From Saposhnikovia divaricata (Eukaryota; Streptophyta; Magnoliopsida; Apiales; Apiaceae), in assembly GCA_036435485.1 (NCBI GenBank), contig CM071597.1, positions 54,543,881-54,607,880 on the forward strand: a stretch of 64,000 nucleotides of DNA, read 5' to 3'. The position numbers were made by a program, and so were the translations under genes. Under the pieces are notes generated by a model. It searched no databases, was not told where the DNA came from, and saw nothing but the letters and a program-made list of their open reading frames with translations. Of this stretch, positions 1-12,225 are shown in pieces; position 1 is the first letter of the stretch; every line of letters starts with the position of its first letter.

Positions 1-76
1 GCTATCGTGTCTCGAGATGTGTATTCAACGGTTGAGATCTTGACACGTGTCCATGTCTTTCTCTCTCCTGATGGGC

Positions 77-84
77 TATATATA
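77..84 (+). promoter_or_regulatory. TATA box of the antisense gene
   Basis: TATATATA flanked by GGGC and CCCC, about 480 bases before the first ATG of the plus-strand gene. A 5' UTR follows, then an intron with donor GTAAGT at 234 and acceptor TTTTCAG ending at 559, immediately before the ATG at 560. The arrangement suggests that the antisense gene has its own polymerase II promoter, independent of the LTR. Confidence 0.55.
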
Positions 85-559
85 CCCCTGTCACTATCAT
101 TTCCTTTTTATCTTCATGAACACATTGCTGAAGTGCTGCCAGTTTGCTCCCAGATCAAACGCAGGAAATGTTCAAGTTTTATCACCAGCGACCTCAAATT
201 TCTCCAGATTCCCTCAAATTTCTTCAAGAAAAAGTAAGTCCTCATTCTTCATTTACATTTAAATTGTTGTTCTTCATCATAATTGCATGATTAGATAACT
301 TTAATTATATGCGATGCGATCCATTTTAACAGTGATCCCATATCATCAATTTTAATGTGCGATCCCGTCCTCTCTGCGATAGGAATGCGAACCCTCCTTT
401 AGGAACATAGATGCGATCCCAACCAATTAGAAATATGAATCTTCCATTATTTCCTACAAGCGAAGCGAAAACACATAGAGCCCTTCTGTCTATTTATTCT
501 TTTCTCCCTTCATTTGCTTTCTGTAAGAGCACACACTTGATCTTTTCACTTCTTTTCAG

Positions 560-3139
560 ATGTCGCAAGACGACAGTTCAAGGACGCCTTCCCCGATGCC
601 TAATGTTCAAATAAGCGAAGCAGCAGCTGCTAACATCGCAAGAGCAGCGAGCACTAGTGAGAGCTCATTTAAATTATATTTCGACTCGCAATGGTCGAAT
701 GAAGATTATACCAGAGAGGCACCCTTAGGTAAATGGCGATCCAAGCGTCCCGCAAGCTCACAAGACCGATCTTTGGATGTGATCCCAGCTCGGGTCGAAT
801 CCCAAACCGAGATGACACCTCTTGAACAAGAAATTGAAATGTTAAAATAGAAGGGAGAAGAATTCAGCTCAGAAGTAGCACGGATCCTTTCCAAACTACC
901 TCCTCAAACTATTTCTCCCATTCACATAAGTGACTCCCCAGTAGATTCATTAGGCGAGGCCTACTATGATGTTGAGGGAGGTGTGGATAATGAGGCTGAC
1001 TCGGATGATTCTGACTACGAGGAACCTTCCTTAGATGATGGCGGCCTTGACGAAGTGGCCAGAGTTGTAAATTTTAAGGATTACAATTATGTTCCTGAGG
1101 CCTCACCCAATCCTTACATTCCAACCCCTCAACCAGAGCTGGAGGGAGTTATATATGTAAATGGACCTCGCCCAGAGGACATTGAGCCTGGTTCAAAGGT
1201 AAGGCCAGGAGAGCCCCGCATCCTCGCTTGCCGTGACCTGTCCACCACTTTAACTGTAAAGACCATCATAGAGGGTGTCGAGAGATTTTGACCTGAGGGC
1301 AAAATCATCCTTCCCAAGAAAAAGATGCGATGCTACCGCTTCAATCATGAAGAGAACGGAGGTAGGGTACCAAGGATGGTTCTGACGATCCCCCTGATGA
1401 AGATAGGTGTCTCATCTCCTCTCCATCCATTCATCAAGGATGTCTGTGAGACTTATCACCTCGCTCCCATCCAAATAAGTACGAATGGGTATAGATCCAT
1501 GATTGCTTTGTACATTCTCTACCACAAGCTTCAATATCCACCCATGAATGCGAAGACGATGGGCTACTTCCTTCAGCTTAAGCGATGCGGGGCCAAGGAG
1601 TTTGGCTACGTCTACTTTTCTGTGTGGCCAGAATTTAATAAGAAAAACCTTCTTCCTGGTGGAATAAGCAATTCAGGCTCGTGGAAGGGGCCCTTCTTTT
1701 ATGTTCACGAGGTCTCCAGCGTTAAAACGAGCTTTAACTACCTGCCAGGTAAGCCTTCTACTTAGAGTGTAGCCCTTATCTCACTTAATTTTTTGATTCA
1801 AAGTTAACAACTCCTTCGGCATCGCAGTTGGTCATGTTCGCACCCCCTTAAAAGGTGATGAAAAACGACGTGCTAACGACGTGTTGACTAAGTCCACTGA
1901 GGAAGAGAGGAACCTTAGGACTCTCCTTAAATTAGAAAATTTAATTGAGTGCGGATTCCTTAAGGAGGGAATAGGTGCCTCTCCATCTGCGGGGCCTTCC
2001 ACTGCGAGGAGGACCTCGCAAAAAAGGAAGATAAGAGAAGAGGCCTCGTCTTCTTACATTGAGATAACAGCAGAAGAGGGTATTTCTTTTAGGATAATTC
2101 AATACTGAAACATGCATCGCATCCCCTTGTCATTTTTTACGCATTATTTTCATGTTCTGTCTTCGCACTTTAACCATCATGTTTTGTTAAATAGCCTTTT
2201 TCCTTCCTACTTATGCAGGTATGTTGAACCCAGGCATCAAAGGTCAAGCTCCTCCTTTTCTGCAGGCCAAGTCCAAGAAAGGTGCAGCCCCTATAGCGAC
2301 CTCTTCAATGAAAGTTCCTCCTCCTCCCCAAAAGCGCATAGCGCCAATGAAGGTTATTGCTGACCTCATGGCTGGGGATCAGACTGATTCTCCTGTAGAA
2401 AGCCCCTGAAGCGGTCCAGGAAAGATGGACAAAAAGATGGGCCCCAACAGCCGTCTTCTGGGGTCGTTATTGCTAATGCATCTCAACATCTCTTCGCCTC
2501 GCTGGGGTCCAAATATTCTAACGAGGCTGAAACTTCTAACTGGTGGAAAGCGACCCCAGAAGAGAATGCCAATGCTTTGACCAGGTGTCTAGCCGAGGCC
2601 TTTATCCGTCAAGCAGCTTATACGAAGAACTTCTTTCAGCTGGATAGAAAGAACAAGGTCCTGGAGTTCCAAAAAGCTGAGGATAAACGATCCCTTGAGG
2701 CTGAGTTCAAGAAGCAGCTATCTCATGAGACTGCGCAGATTCGAAAAGACTTGAAGACCGCTCGCAGGGAAAGGAACGACTTTGAAAAGTCCCTCAAGGA
2801 GCTGCAGAAAACCAGCGAAGAGGCTACTAAGAAGAAGGATAAAGAGATCGCTAGGCTGACACGCGAGCTGGATGTTGCAAAGTCCTCTCTGGAAACTGCT
2901 GAGGACACATTCATGACCCAGGGTCAGGTCTCTTTCATGAAGGGATTCATTTGATCAATCCCTGACTTTGATTGGGACCTGCTTGGGCCAGGCAATGCTG
3001 ACTTCGCAGAAACCTTGAAAAAACATATCGCAGATGAGGACGCCGCCGAAGCGAGGCTGGAAGAAGAAGCAAGGCTTGTAGAGGAGGCAAGGCTGGTAAA
3101 TGAAGCTTCTACTACCAACCAGGATCCATCTGCTTCTTA
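560..3139 (+). pseudogene. Antisense additional ORF of the Tat element (gypsy-type putative transposase / mobile-domain-like)
   Basis: A plus-strand gene opposite in direction to gag-pol. I read coding exons 560-1748, 1828-2079 and 2219-3139. Both internal introns have GT..AG ends (GTAAGC at 1749, CAG ending 1827; GTATTT at 2080, GCAG ending 2218), and splicing keeps the frame open across each junction. The region 1325-1748 resembles the domain labelled putative gypsy-type transposon/transposase_28, including LHPFIKDVCETYHLAP and PGGISNSGSWKGPFFYV. The last exon is a highly charged coiled coil (about 2620-2930) ending in EARLEEEARLVEEARL. The copy is broken: TAG at 848, TGA at 1289, a frameshift near 2400 and TGA at 2952. 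Such genes are known in Tat elements; their function is unknown to me. Confidence 0.7.
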
Positions 3140-3702
3140 AATTTATGAATCAATTTGATGTAGTTTCGAACTAGGGATGCGGGCTCCCTTTTAATGCCTC
3201 GCAAGTTGTAAAAATATTTTTTGCCCGTCAAGAATTCTGGGATCGCGTAGCGATCTGTTAACTTTTAATTTAATATCACTGCTTTTGTTTCCCATTCATT
3301 TAGCCTCGTAAAATATATTTTTTTCCTTTAAATCTTCATGTGGATTATCTTCATTAACATACTACAGCTGCAATATAGATTGTGCTCGCAGATGCGAAGT
3401 GCTTTGAGTAGTTCAAACATGTATTCCTTAGCTTAGATTCCTTTGATTGTTGCAAATAATTTAAGATGTGAGCAGCTACTTTGAGACATTTTCAAGTGTG
3501 ATTCCAGCATCGTTGAGATGACTTGGACCTTGAAATGTAAATGCTAATAGACAAGCAAGCAAATTTTGAATGCACAATAAAGAAATTAGCATGAATTATT
3601 ACATCATAAAGGGGAGGTGTCTATATGATCACTACCCCCAGTACTTTGTATGAATTATTCATGCTAAGTAGTAGTAGAGAGAGGCTACCAGGGGCGAGGC
3701 CC
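3140..3702. other. Non-coding gap between antisense gene and integrase (tail to tail)
   Basis: No ORF of note. The two genes converge here, so it should hold both 3' UTRs. The only visible texture is AT-rich runs around 3290-3330. Confidence 0.5.
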
Positions 3703-4740
3703 TTACTGATAGTATTTTCTCAAATGCTCCGCATTCCAAGCTCGCGGAATAACTTTGTCTTTCATATCAGTGAGATAGTAGGTACCTTCTGAAAGAGTAG
3801 CATAGATCTTGTAAGGTCCTTCCCAATTAGCGCCAAAAACTCCATGACCTGGGACCTTAGTGTTAGGCATGACTCTTCTAAGTACTAGGTCACCTGTATG
3901 TAGAGATCGTGCTTTGACCTTTCCATTATAGTACCTCGCTGTTCGTTGTTGATAGGCTGCGAGGCGTAGCTGGGCCTCGCTTTTAGTTTCTTCTATCATA
4001 TCCAAATAAAGCCTATGATTGACCTCGTTTGCCTCGGGATCGTAATGTTCTCTTCTAAACGACCCTGAGCCCACTTCGACTGGCACTATGGCCTCGCATC
4101 CATAAGTAAGTGAAAATGGTGTTTCCCCTGTGGTCGACCTTGGGGTCGTATTGTATGACCACAAAACCTTTGGTAACTCCTCAGGCCAATTACCTTTTCT
4201 CTCTTCCAGTTTAGCTTTCAAAGTGTGTTTTATGATTTTATTTATGGCCTCAGTTTGACCATTCGTCTGAGGATGGCTCACAGCTGAGAAACTCTTTTTT
4301 ATCCCCAGATTTTCACAGAATTCCTTCATTTCCTTGCTGTCAAATTGCTTCCCATTATCCGAAATGAGTTGATATGGGATCCCATAGTGACACACAATTG
4401 CTCTGTACACGAAGTCCTTGAGCTTCTTTGCAGTGATAGTTGCAAGTGGCTTGGCCTCGGCCCACTTGGTGAAATAGTCGACGGCCACTACTGCATATTT
4501 AAGTCCTGCTTTACCCTTTGGGAGTTCCCCAATTAGATCAATACCCCACATAGCAAAGGGCCATGGGCTCGTTAGCGAGGTAAGCTAAGAGACAAGGACG
4601 TTGCTGAAGTTGGCGATCCTCTGACAGGCATCGCATTTTCTTGAAAACTCAAATGCATCCCTTTTTAGCATCAGCCAATAATACCCTTGGCGAAGAATTT
4701 TTTGGGCTAGCGAGCTACCCCCCGTGTGATTGCCGCATAT
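3703..4740 (-). pseudogene. Gypsy integrase (Tat pol, C-terminal part)
   Basis: Integrase inserts element cDNA into chromosomes. The zinc-binding H..H..C..C region sits at about 4610-4740 (HEGICGNHTGG followed later by CDACQRI). The catalytic core D,D,E is visible: VVAVDYFTKWAEA, LISDNGKQF and NGQTEAIN. The tail reads GPYKIYATLSEGTYYL and ends at a normal stop at 3703. One in-frame stop (TAG, 4585-4587) separates the zinc region from the core. Otherwise the frame is shared with the RNase H segment upstream. Confidence 0.85.
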
Positions 4741-5551
4741 CCCTTCATGGACTTCTCTGAGAATGTAATTACACTCTTCCCCATCTATACACCTCAGGAG
4801 TGGGATGTTAAATCCTCTTCGATACAAGACTTCATCATAAATGACATAGCGAGCAGCTTGATATTTGATCTTCCTCGCTTCTTTCTTATGTTGAGGCAGA
4901 GCTCCATTTTTCACATATTCCCATATTGGGGTCATCCAAGTCGATTCTGGGGTCGCTATCTCCATAATGAACTCCTCCGGTGCACTGGGCTTTGTCTGAA
5001 TTTCCAGTGGGATAATTCCAAGTAATGTGGCCTCGCGACGCGACCCCAATTTTGCCAGTGCATCTGCTCCTTTATTCTTTTCTCTTCTAATATGAACCAC
5101 CTTGACATTATTAAACTTTTTTATCAACCTTTGTGCACATCGCAGATAAAGCTCAATCTGCTCACCTATAGCTTGCCACCCACTCCAGAGTTGATATTTT
5201 ACCAGCATAGAATTGCTGTAAGCTGTGAGGTTTTCCACCTTCATTTCCAATGCCAGTTTGAGACCAATAATGAGGGCTTCGTACTCTGCTACATTATTGG
5301 TGGCTTCGAAGGTGAAGTGTACTGCAATTTGTATCTTACGACCCTCTGGAGTTACCAACTTGATGCCAGCCCCTGATCCTTACTTGTTAGATGCCCCATC
5401 TACGTATAGCTCCCACCACGAGGCTGAATTTTCTTTTTTGTCCTCGCTAGCTGTTATTTCTGGAGCTGCTATGATAGCCCAGTCATCTCCCTTAGATTGG
5501 GGAGGAAACTCCAAAATAAAATCTGCAAGTGCTTGTCCTTTTCCTCTTCGC
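4741..5551 (-). pseudogene. Gypsy RNase H domain with internal deletion upstream
   Basis: RNase H removes the RNA strand during reverse transcription. The segment shows ELYVDGAS (first catalytic Asp), then the NNVAEYEALIIGLKLAL block (catalytic Glu), a YSNSML stretch where the family normally has a second Asp (here Asn), and RREKNKGADALAKLG (last Asp). A TAA near 5380 interrupts the frame just after ELYVDGASNK. At about 5550 the RT frame jumps directly from RRMLDA into the RNase H leader LADFILEF. The connection region of roughly 80 residues usual between these points is missing and the frame changes there. Confidence 0.75.
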
Positions 5552-6925
5552 GTCTAACATCCTTCTGCTGACATAGTAGACAGGGTATTGAAACTTTTCC
5601 TCTTCGCGAACCAATACTGCACTGATCGCATGCATTGACACAGCGAGGTAGACAATGAGTGTCTCTCCCTCTTTGGGCTTAGATAGCAAAGGTGGCGAGC
5701 CTAGCTGTTCCTTGATATTCTGAAAAGCCTCCTCGCACTGAGGGGTCCATTCAAAGTTCTTTCCCACCTTTTTGATAGCTTTAAAGAATTCATGACACTT
5801 GTCTGATGATTTTGAGATAAACCTGTTGAGAGCGGCTATCCTCCCTGTTAGGCTTTGAACCTCCTTCACACATCTTGGCGACCTCATCTCCATTAGAGCC
5901 TTTATTTTTGCGGGGTTGGCCTTGATACCTCGGTGGTTGACAATAAACCCAAGGAATTTCCCAGACTCGACCCCAAATACACATTTTTGTGGGTTGAGCT
6001 TCATCCTATACTTTCTAAAGATACTGAACATTTCTGCCAGGTGAGCGATGTGGTCCCCAGCTTCCTTGGATTTTACCAGCATATCGTCCACGTACACCTC
6101 CATTGTCTTTCCAATTTGTTTTTCAAACATCATATTGACCAACCTTTGATAAGTCACCCCAGCATTAAGGAGGCCGAAGGGCATCCCTATGTAACAATAG
6201 AGCCCTCTATCTGTGATGAACGAGGTGTGCTCCTGGTCAGGGCCATACATGGGTATCTGATTGTACCCAGAGTATGCATCCATAAAGCTAAGGAGTGCAT
6301 GCCCCATTGTTGCATCCACCAATTGATCTATCCTCGGTAATGGGAAACTATCTTTTGGGCAGTGTTTGTTGAGATCAGTGAAGTCTACACATGTCCTCCA
6401 CTTTCCATTGGGTTTCTTCATGAGGACTGGGTTTGCGAGCCAGTCAGGGTAGAATGATTCCCTAACGAGCCTGACCTCGAGGAGTCTATCCACTTCTGCT
6501 TTGAGAGCTTCGGCTCGTTCTCCACTTATAGGTCGCCTTTTCTGTCTGACTCCTTTCTTGTTGGGGTCGAGATTGAGCCTGTGACACATAACGTTAGGAT
6601 CAATCCCAACCATATCCTCGTGGGACCAAGCGAACACATCCAAGTTATCTCTTAGAAAAGTGACAAGCCTTTCCCTTAAACTAGGGTTGAGTTGTGACCC
6701 TATCTTTAACACCTTAGAAGGGTCTTGTACATCAACAAGAATAGGAATAGTATCCTCCGCTGCTCCAGTTCGCTCTACATGTTCTGGGATGCGAGGATCA
6801 AGGTCTAGATCATACTCGCGAGCCCGGCTTTGCTCGACCTCGTAAGTATTAGTTTTTTCATAATGGGGGGTCGCGATCCCATCCTCTGACATTGGGGTTG
6901 CACCCACATGTCCATATTCACTCAC
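5552..6925 (-). pseudogene. Gypsy reverse transcriptase
   Basis: The RT domain is nearly complete. Visible blocks in order are WRTCVDFTDLNKHCPKDSFP, FMDAYSGYNQIPM, GLYCYIGMPFGLLNAG, the catalytic MEVYVDDMLVKS and FLGFIVNHRGIKANP. The open run is 477 codons, the longest in this element, and ends by frameshift into non-homologous residues after RRMLDA. The plus-strand ORF at 5933-6340 is a shadow of this gene. Confidence 0.9.
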
Positions 6926-8148
6926 AACAGTTGTTTCTTGTATGATTCCGCCTGGTAGCTATGTTAGTGTGGAAGCTTCCTTGCGAACCCATTTGCCTTT
7001 TCGAGCTCGCACAGCTGCCTGCTCTGGGCTCTCTCCTTCATCACTAGCTTCTTCTACAATTCCTTCTTGGAGTACCATCACAGGTTACGAGGCCTCCATC
7101 ATGAGGGCTCCTGGGACCGGTTCTACCTGGATACCCAAGTTATCAAAGTAATCATCTGGAAGCTCCTCGATTAAGATCATGTTACAATTTGGTGGAGGCA
7201 TGAGGGCTATCTTGCGAGGCTTGTCTTCCTCTTCGCATTCCATCTTATCAATCATAGAGTTACTCCCTTTTTCTGCTGACTTAAGCGCCTTGTTATAGCA
7301 TTCACGAGATTCATGTTGCGCTCCCTTAATGCATCCGACTCCATTTGGGGTAGGGAACTTCATAGAGAGATGGTAAATAGAAGTGACCACCCTCATTTCT
7401 TTTAGAATTGGCCTCCCACAATAGCATTATAGTCCGAAGGCTGATCAACTACCATAAAATTAGCGATCTGTGTAGTTATACAGGGCTCGTCCCCTAAGGT
7501 AACGGGGAGCTTTACAAGGCCCTTGACATTGACTGAAGCTCCAGTAAAACCATAAAGATGTCCTACAGTAGGGACAAGGTCTCTGTCCACGAACCCCATT
7601 TTCTTATAGACTTCGTATGTTAGAACATTCACTGCACTTCCATTGTCCACAAGGACCCTGTATACATTTTGCGATCCAATGCGAACTCGGACAATGAGGG
7701 CATCCGAGTGGGGGTGGTGGACCCACTTCGCATCTTCTTTAGTGAACATGATATTTGTATCTTCCCCCTTAAAGAGTTTTGGGGGTCGTTCCTGCAGGTG
7801 ATGAACATTAGTGAGAGGTCGCTCTTTAGCTTCGCGAGCATATCTCTCTCTAGCCCTATTGCTGTCTCCCCCGATGTGGGGTCCTCGAATTATCACATGA
7901 ATACTTCCACCTCGCGTTTCCCTTTCCTTAATGACTGGATTCTGTTCAGGTGGCGGGGCTTGATTATAATCAAGGCCAGAATTAGGATTATGTTTCTTCA
8001 CCTCTCGAACCGCCCACTCTGTTAACTTTCCATCCCGAATTAATTGATTCACCTGCTGTTTGAGTTCCCGACAATTCGTTGTATCATGCCCTGTTTGTTC
8101 ATGAAAGGCACAATATTTGCCAGTGTCTGCAGTTCCTTTCGGACCCAT
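6926..8148 (-). pseudogene. Gypsy gag zinc knuckle and aspartic protease
   Basis: The segment begins with a gag-type knuckle (YCAFHEQTGHDTTNCRELK). The protease active site follows as VRIGSQNVYRVLVDNGSAVN; DNGS instead of DTGA is typical of Tat elements. The second protease strand (DYNAIVGG) reaches a stop at about 7402. The coding text then resumes in another frame at 7396 with SIYHLSMKFPTPNGVG, which normally follows directly. A further unassigned linker runs 6926-7085. The frameshift at about 7400 and the stop near 7085 make it non-functional. Confidence 0.75.
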
Positions 8149-9860
8149 TTGTGCAGGTCTCCTGAATACCCCCTTGTGCGCATTGACTGCATAGATGTGA
8201 TCAATTGGGGCGACCAGAGGGATAAATTTGTCTTCGTTCCTTGCAGGGCGAGCTCGAGGAGGGGATCACCCTGGGGGATCGCATTCTCTCCTTTTTGGGC
8301 TTGGGCTTCGATCCCGTCTTCGCCTCGGGCTTCTGGAGTCCTTCCTTTTCACTCCCCTATTTCTACTCCAACTGTTACTCCTTTCGTTATTCTTTTTTAG
8401 ATCTGCAAGTGACTTCTCAATGCGCTTGAAAGGCTCAGCGACCCTATGCAACTCAGAAAGGGTGTTAGGGGTTTGCTCATGTAATTTCTTCCAGAACTCA
8501 GTCCTTTCTCTTACTCCAGCGATAAGGAAATTCTTTACAGCTTCATCATTCGCCCCCCGTACGCGAGGTACTTCAGCATTGAATCTCTTAAAATAGTCCT
8601 GAAGAGTTTCTCCTTCCTTCTATTTTATGTTCGCCAAGGTGGATATAGGGGGTGCATAGAGCATCGAAGATTGGAACTGCTTGATAAAGATATCAACAAA
8701 TTGCTCCCATGAGTCGATAGTAACTAGGGCCCCTAGCTTTGAAAACCATTGCCGGGCACTTCCCCTTAGAGAGGCGGCAAATAACCTACACCTCGTTGGT
8801 ATACATCCATCTCGTTGTTAAATCGAATTACGAACTCAACTGGATCAGTATCTCCATTATAGGTCATATCTGAATGATGCCCACGAAACACCGCAGGGAG
8901 TGGCGCAGTTCGAATTTCGTGGGTAACGGGTGAAGAAGAGCCCATAGTGCTAAAGATCCCTTTCTCATTGTTCATTGCGTCCAAGGCCTTTTTCAACTCT
9001 TCCAGCTTATAGTCTCCCACTTTGGCCTCCTTGTCCCCCTCCTTTTTCTCTCCAGTACTCCCATGGTGTGACTGAGTCTTTTTTGGGACGCTAGACTCCT
9101 CCTGGTCATTCCTGCGATCCTTCTTTTTACGATCCTCTTCATGGTATTGGGATCGTTCTCGGTCTCGATGAGATGGGGGTCTGTCATCGCGACGATGGGA
9201 CCGCTCACGCTCTCTACGAGGAGAGTGGGGTCTGTCATCGCGACGATATAACCGCTCGCTATCTCGATGAGGAGACAATGGTCGATGAGGGCCCTTGCTT
9301 TTATTCTTAGATTCTTCATTCCGAGGTGCATTAATCTTTTCTAATTTGAGATGGAGGTCGTGTTCAGTTAGCTTCTTTCCGAGACGGTCAAAAACGCTAA
9401 CCGATCTCCCCTCAGATGAGGCGACCTTGTCATGCGATCCTCCTTTCTTTTCGAGCGAATGCTCCTCCTCATTCTAGTCAGGGTTCGTTTGATCTGTTAG
9501 GACATCCTTGAAATCATCAATAAGTTTCTTGGCAGGGACTTTGCTTCCTTCCCCTTGATATGTTCGACCACCTGTCCTTGCATTCCTCTTAGATCCTCTA
9601 GAACTATAGCACTTCTCCACTTTTGCGACCCTCTCATGTACATCGGTCACTTGATCACCGAGGCCTTTTAGAAAAGACATTACCTCGCTGGTCAACGCCA
9701 CCCTCTGTACTGGGAGGGTGTGCTCCTCCTTTTACCCAGTCTTAGAGTTGTCCTTGGACACCTCGTCCTCTGAGGGGTCCCTCGTCAGGGGATCATCCTT
9801 CTTAACACTATGCGATCCCGGAGTCTCTCCATCATTCTTCTTTTTGTGTGATTTACTCAT
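8149..9860 (-). pseudogene. Gypsy gag, broken
   Basis: The chosen start is ATG at 9858-9860 (MSKSHKKKNDGETPG), the first one after the leader. The N-terminal third is charged and disordered, with repeated RDDRPxSxR and SPRRERERS motifs at about 9150-9290. The core retrotransposon gag fold is recognisable from FRGHHSDMTYNGDTDPVEF and, in another frame, ARQWFSKL. Defects are a TAA at codon 43 (9732-9734), TAG at 9474-9476, a frameshift near 8780 and a stop near 8620. Arg/Ser-rich stretches such as SPRRRRDRSPSP precede the zinc knuckle. Confidence 0.7.
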
Positions 9861-9869
9861 TGCTTCTCC

Positions 9870-10586
9870 CAATTCATTTATAGGGAGAATATTGTATAAC
9901 AATGTTTTGGAGGTTTGCTAGATTAACGGAGCAAAATACGGATATTTTGCTAATGAAAGAAGAACAAGGGATTAGGGTTTGTGTGTTTAGATGTGGCTGA
10001 GCTTGATAGGTGTTTGCAGGGTTAACTGTTTCTCATCCGTATCAAGGTGCCTACGTACCCTATTTATAGGGATCAAGCCGTACGTAGTTCTTGGAGAACA
10101 AGTTACCTAGGCGGGCTAGGGTTTTAAGAGATAAGCTATAGCCCAAGCCCACTTGCTTAGGGCTGACGTGGCAGTGAGTCATCAACCTTATCCGTGATCC
10201 ATGTCCCAAAGGAGGAAGCCTATGGTCTCGCACGGACAAAGTTTGCTAGTAGAGAAGTAACAAGGGCCTTGCATGCAACCTCGAAGGATCTGGCCATGCG
10301 AAGCGATCCCTAGTGTCCAGCTGCTCATGCGACATTGGGTCTGGCCATCGGCCTTCCAGTAGAGTGTGAGATAGCGATCCCAATTTAGTTTGTAGATATG
10401 ATGATAGAAATGAAGCGATCCCCTGGTGAGGATCATAAACGAAGTACTCCTGTAGCGAGGCGAACCTTTAGAGTTGTGGCCTTGTAGCGAGGTGAGCCCT
10501 ATAATAGAGACATTATCACCAAGGCATGTTGGGCTGATTCTGGTAGTGGATTTTATGGACCCAATCTTCATCTCATATGTCCATCA
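9870..10586 (-). repeat. Leader / 5' LTR of the Tat element
   Basis: On the minus strand a TATA box CCCTATAAATAGGG (10058-10071) is followed by text of the type TCAAGGTGCCTACGTACC seen reversed around 10041-10060, typical of Tat LTR R regions. The distance to the gag start is about 200 bases. Exact LTR borders are uncertain because the partner LTR is outside the window. Confidence 0.5.
10058..10071 (-). promoter_or_regulatory. LTR TATA box (Tat element)
   Basis: CCCTATAAATAGGG on the minus strand, placed upstream of gag in the transcribed direction. Confidence 0.5.
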
Positions 10587-12225
10587 TAGATCATGAACCT
10601 TTAATTTAGTCAATCAAATCAATTTAGCTGCCTTGCCAGATTTGGGCATAACACAAGCATAAATCACTAATTCATGTTTAGTAAACTACCAAAATCATAT
10701 AACTAAATTTTCTAATCCAAGAATTCGAATACTTAGCTCATGGAAATTCTAAAAATCATACTTAGCATATAATCAAAGGTCTTTTAACACCTAATATTGA
10801 AAATCGATTTCAAATTATTATTTATAATAGTAAACATTCGAATTAATTCATATTACTCCAAAAAATTCGAATTACATACTTATTAAATTAAGAAATCAAT
10901 CATTCTTGCTATCTATCAACTAAATAACATTACTAACAACTCCAATCTCAAGAATCAAACATTTATTCATTTATTTATATCATAATTTCAATTAATAATT
11001 CAAATAATTCGAACTATATATATTTAAATCACAAAATTATCAAGCAACTCTTTTAATCTTGCTACTCAAATCTCAAAGTTATAATCAAGAATTCAACATC
11101 AAGAACATCTCTAAATCACAAGAATTAAATTCTAAAAATCCATATTTAAATTCGGAAAAATCAAAAATATACAAATCTCTTACATGCAACCTGAATTATA
11201 CTCATATATGTACTCTAACTCATTTACAGAGGCTGTACGATTGACAAATCATCACCACCGGCCGACCACTCGCCGAAAAATCCATGGTTACCGAAGGGTT
11301 ATATAAAAACTTGAAAAACAACATTCAATCTCTCCAAGACTTTGTTATTCGCTATAATTAACAACATAGAGACTTATAAACACTGTTTCAAAGATTGCAT
11401 GTAAGAATCGAGTACATCTATACATATAATCGAATATACATACACCAAAACTCCATAAAAACTTAACTCCCATATCAACCAAACTTAAGAACACAATTTG
11501 AGAGATTAAAATAGAGATTTTAACATGATTTGACAATTAAAATCGAAGAAAATGAAAGAGGAGGAGAGAGAGCAGTACCCAGGGCTGCAACTCGTGAACA
11601 GAGAAGGAAATGGGGTGGGTAGAAACTGATATAGGCAGAGGGGTAAGATGGTCATTTGCCAAAACTGATAAATCTATTAATTATTTGAAAAACTGATTTT
11701 AATCCATTTAAATCAAAATAAATTAATTAGGAAAAATAAAATTTTTAAAATTCTAAAATAAATTTTATGAAATTACAGATCTTCCCATATTTTTCAAATA
11801 ATTTTGGGCTCAAAAATGAATTTTATATGAATTTTCGAAATAAAGGCTCTTTAAAAGAAATAAAGCATTTTAAATCATTTTAAAATACCAAATCACACAA
11901 TTAAATCTCCACGCTAATTTTATAAACTAAATCTTGTTTCAAAGATGATAATGCAAAAGATTTCATGATTTAAATCGACTCTAATGATTTTATATGATTT
12001 TCGAAAGATTAAAAATGCACTTTAAAAATACTTTTAATGCTTCAAAAATATAAATAAAATTCCACGGACATATACAACACATACCAATCATCATATAATC
12101 ACATAAACATGATTTCACATATAACTTAACTTCACAAAATTATATTCATCATATAAATCACATAATTTTCATATTTAACAAATAAATAAACACTTATAAA
12201 TCGCGAAAAATTCTAGGTCGTTATA
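10587..12225 (-). repeat. Probable gypsy LTR fragment
   Basis: A 1.6-kb AT-rich non-coding block. Read on the minus strand it opens with TATAACGACCTAGAATTT, close to the TGTAACGACC start common to plant gypsy LTRs. It later has a TATA-like CCTATATCAG at about 11620 followed by a pyrimidine-rich leader near 11550-11600. It stops exactly at 12225, where copia A sequence resumes at 12226. I found no partner LTR and no target duplication, so it may be a solo LTR or a truncated element. Confidence 0.35.

Larger units (their letters stand above)
1..10586 (-). mobile_element. Ty3/gypsy LTR retrotransposon, Tat lineage, left end outside window
   Basis: Reading right to left on the minus strand the order is LTR-like leader, gag, protease, reverse transcriptase, RNase H, integrase, then a gene on the opposite strand. 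This order, the DNGS protease motif and the antisense gene between integrase and the 3' LTR are known traits of the Tat lineage of Ty3/gypsy elements. The 3' LTR would lie left of base 1 and is not seen. The right edge near 10586 is my estimate, from a TG-type start read on the minus strand. Every domain carries stops or frameshifts, so the copy cannot encode its own proteins. I found no convincing primer-binding site between the gag start and the leader. Confidence 0.8.

Noticed and set aside
5933..6340. 135-codon plus-strand ORF and other plus-strand ORFs over 3.7-9.5 kb
   Set aside because: Shadows of the minus-strand gypsy polyprotein, whose domains are clear.
10188..10571. 127-codon minus-strand ORF
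   Set aside because: Falls in the LTR/leader of the Tat element, with no recognisable domain and no sign of coding composition.
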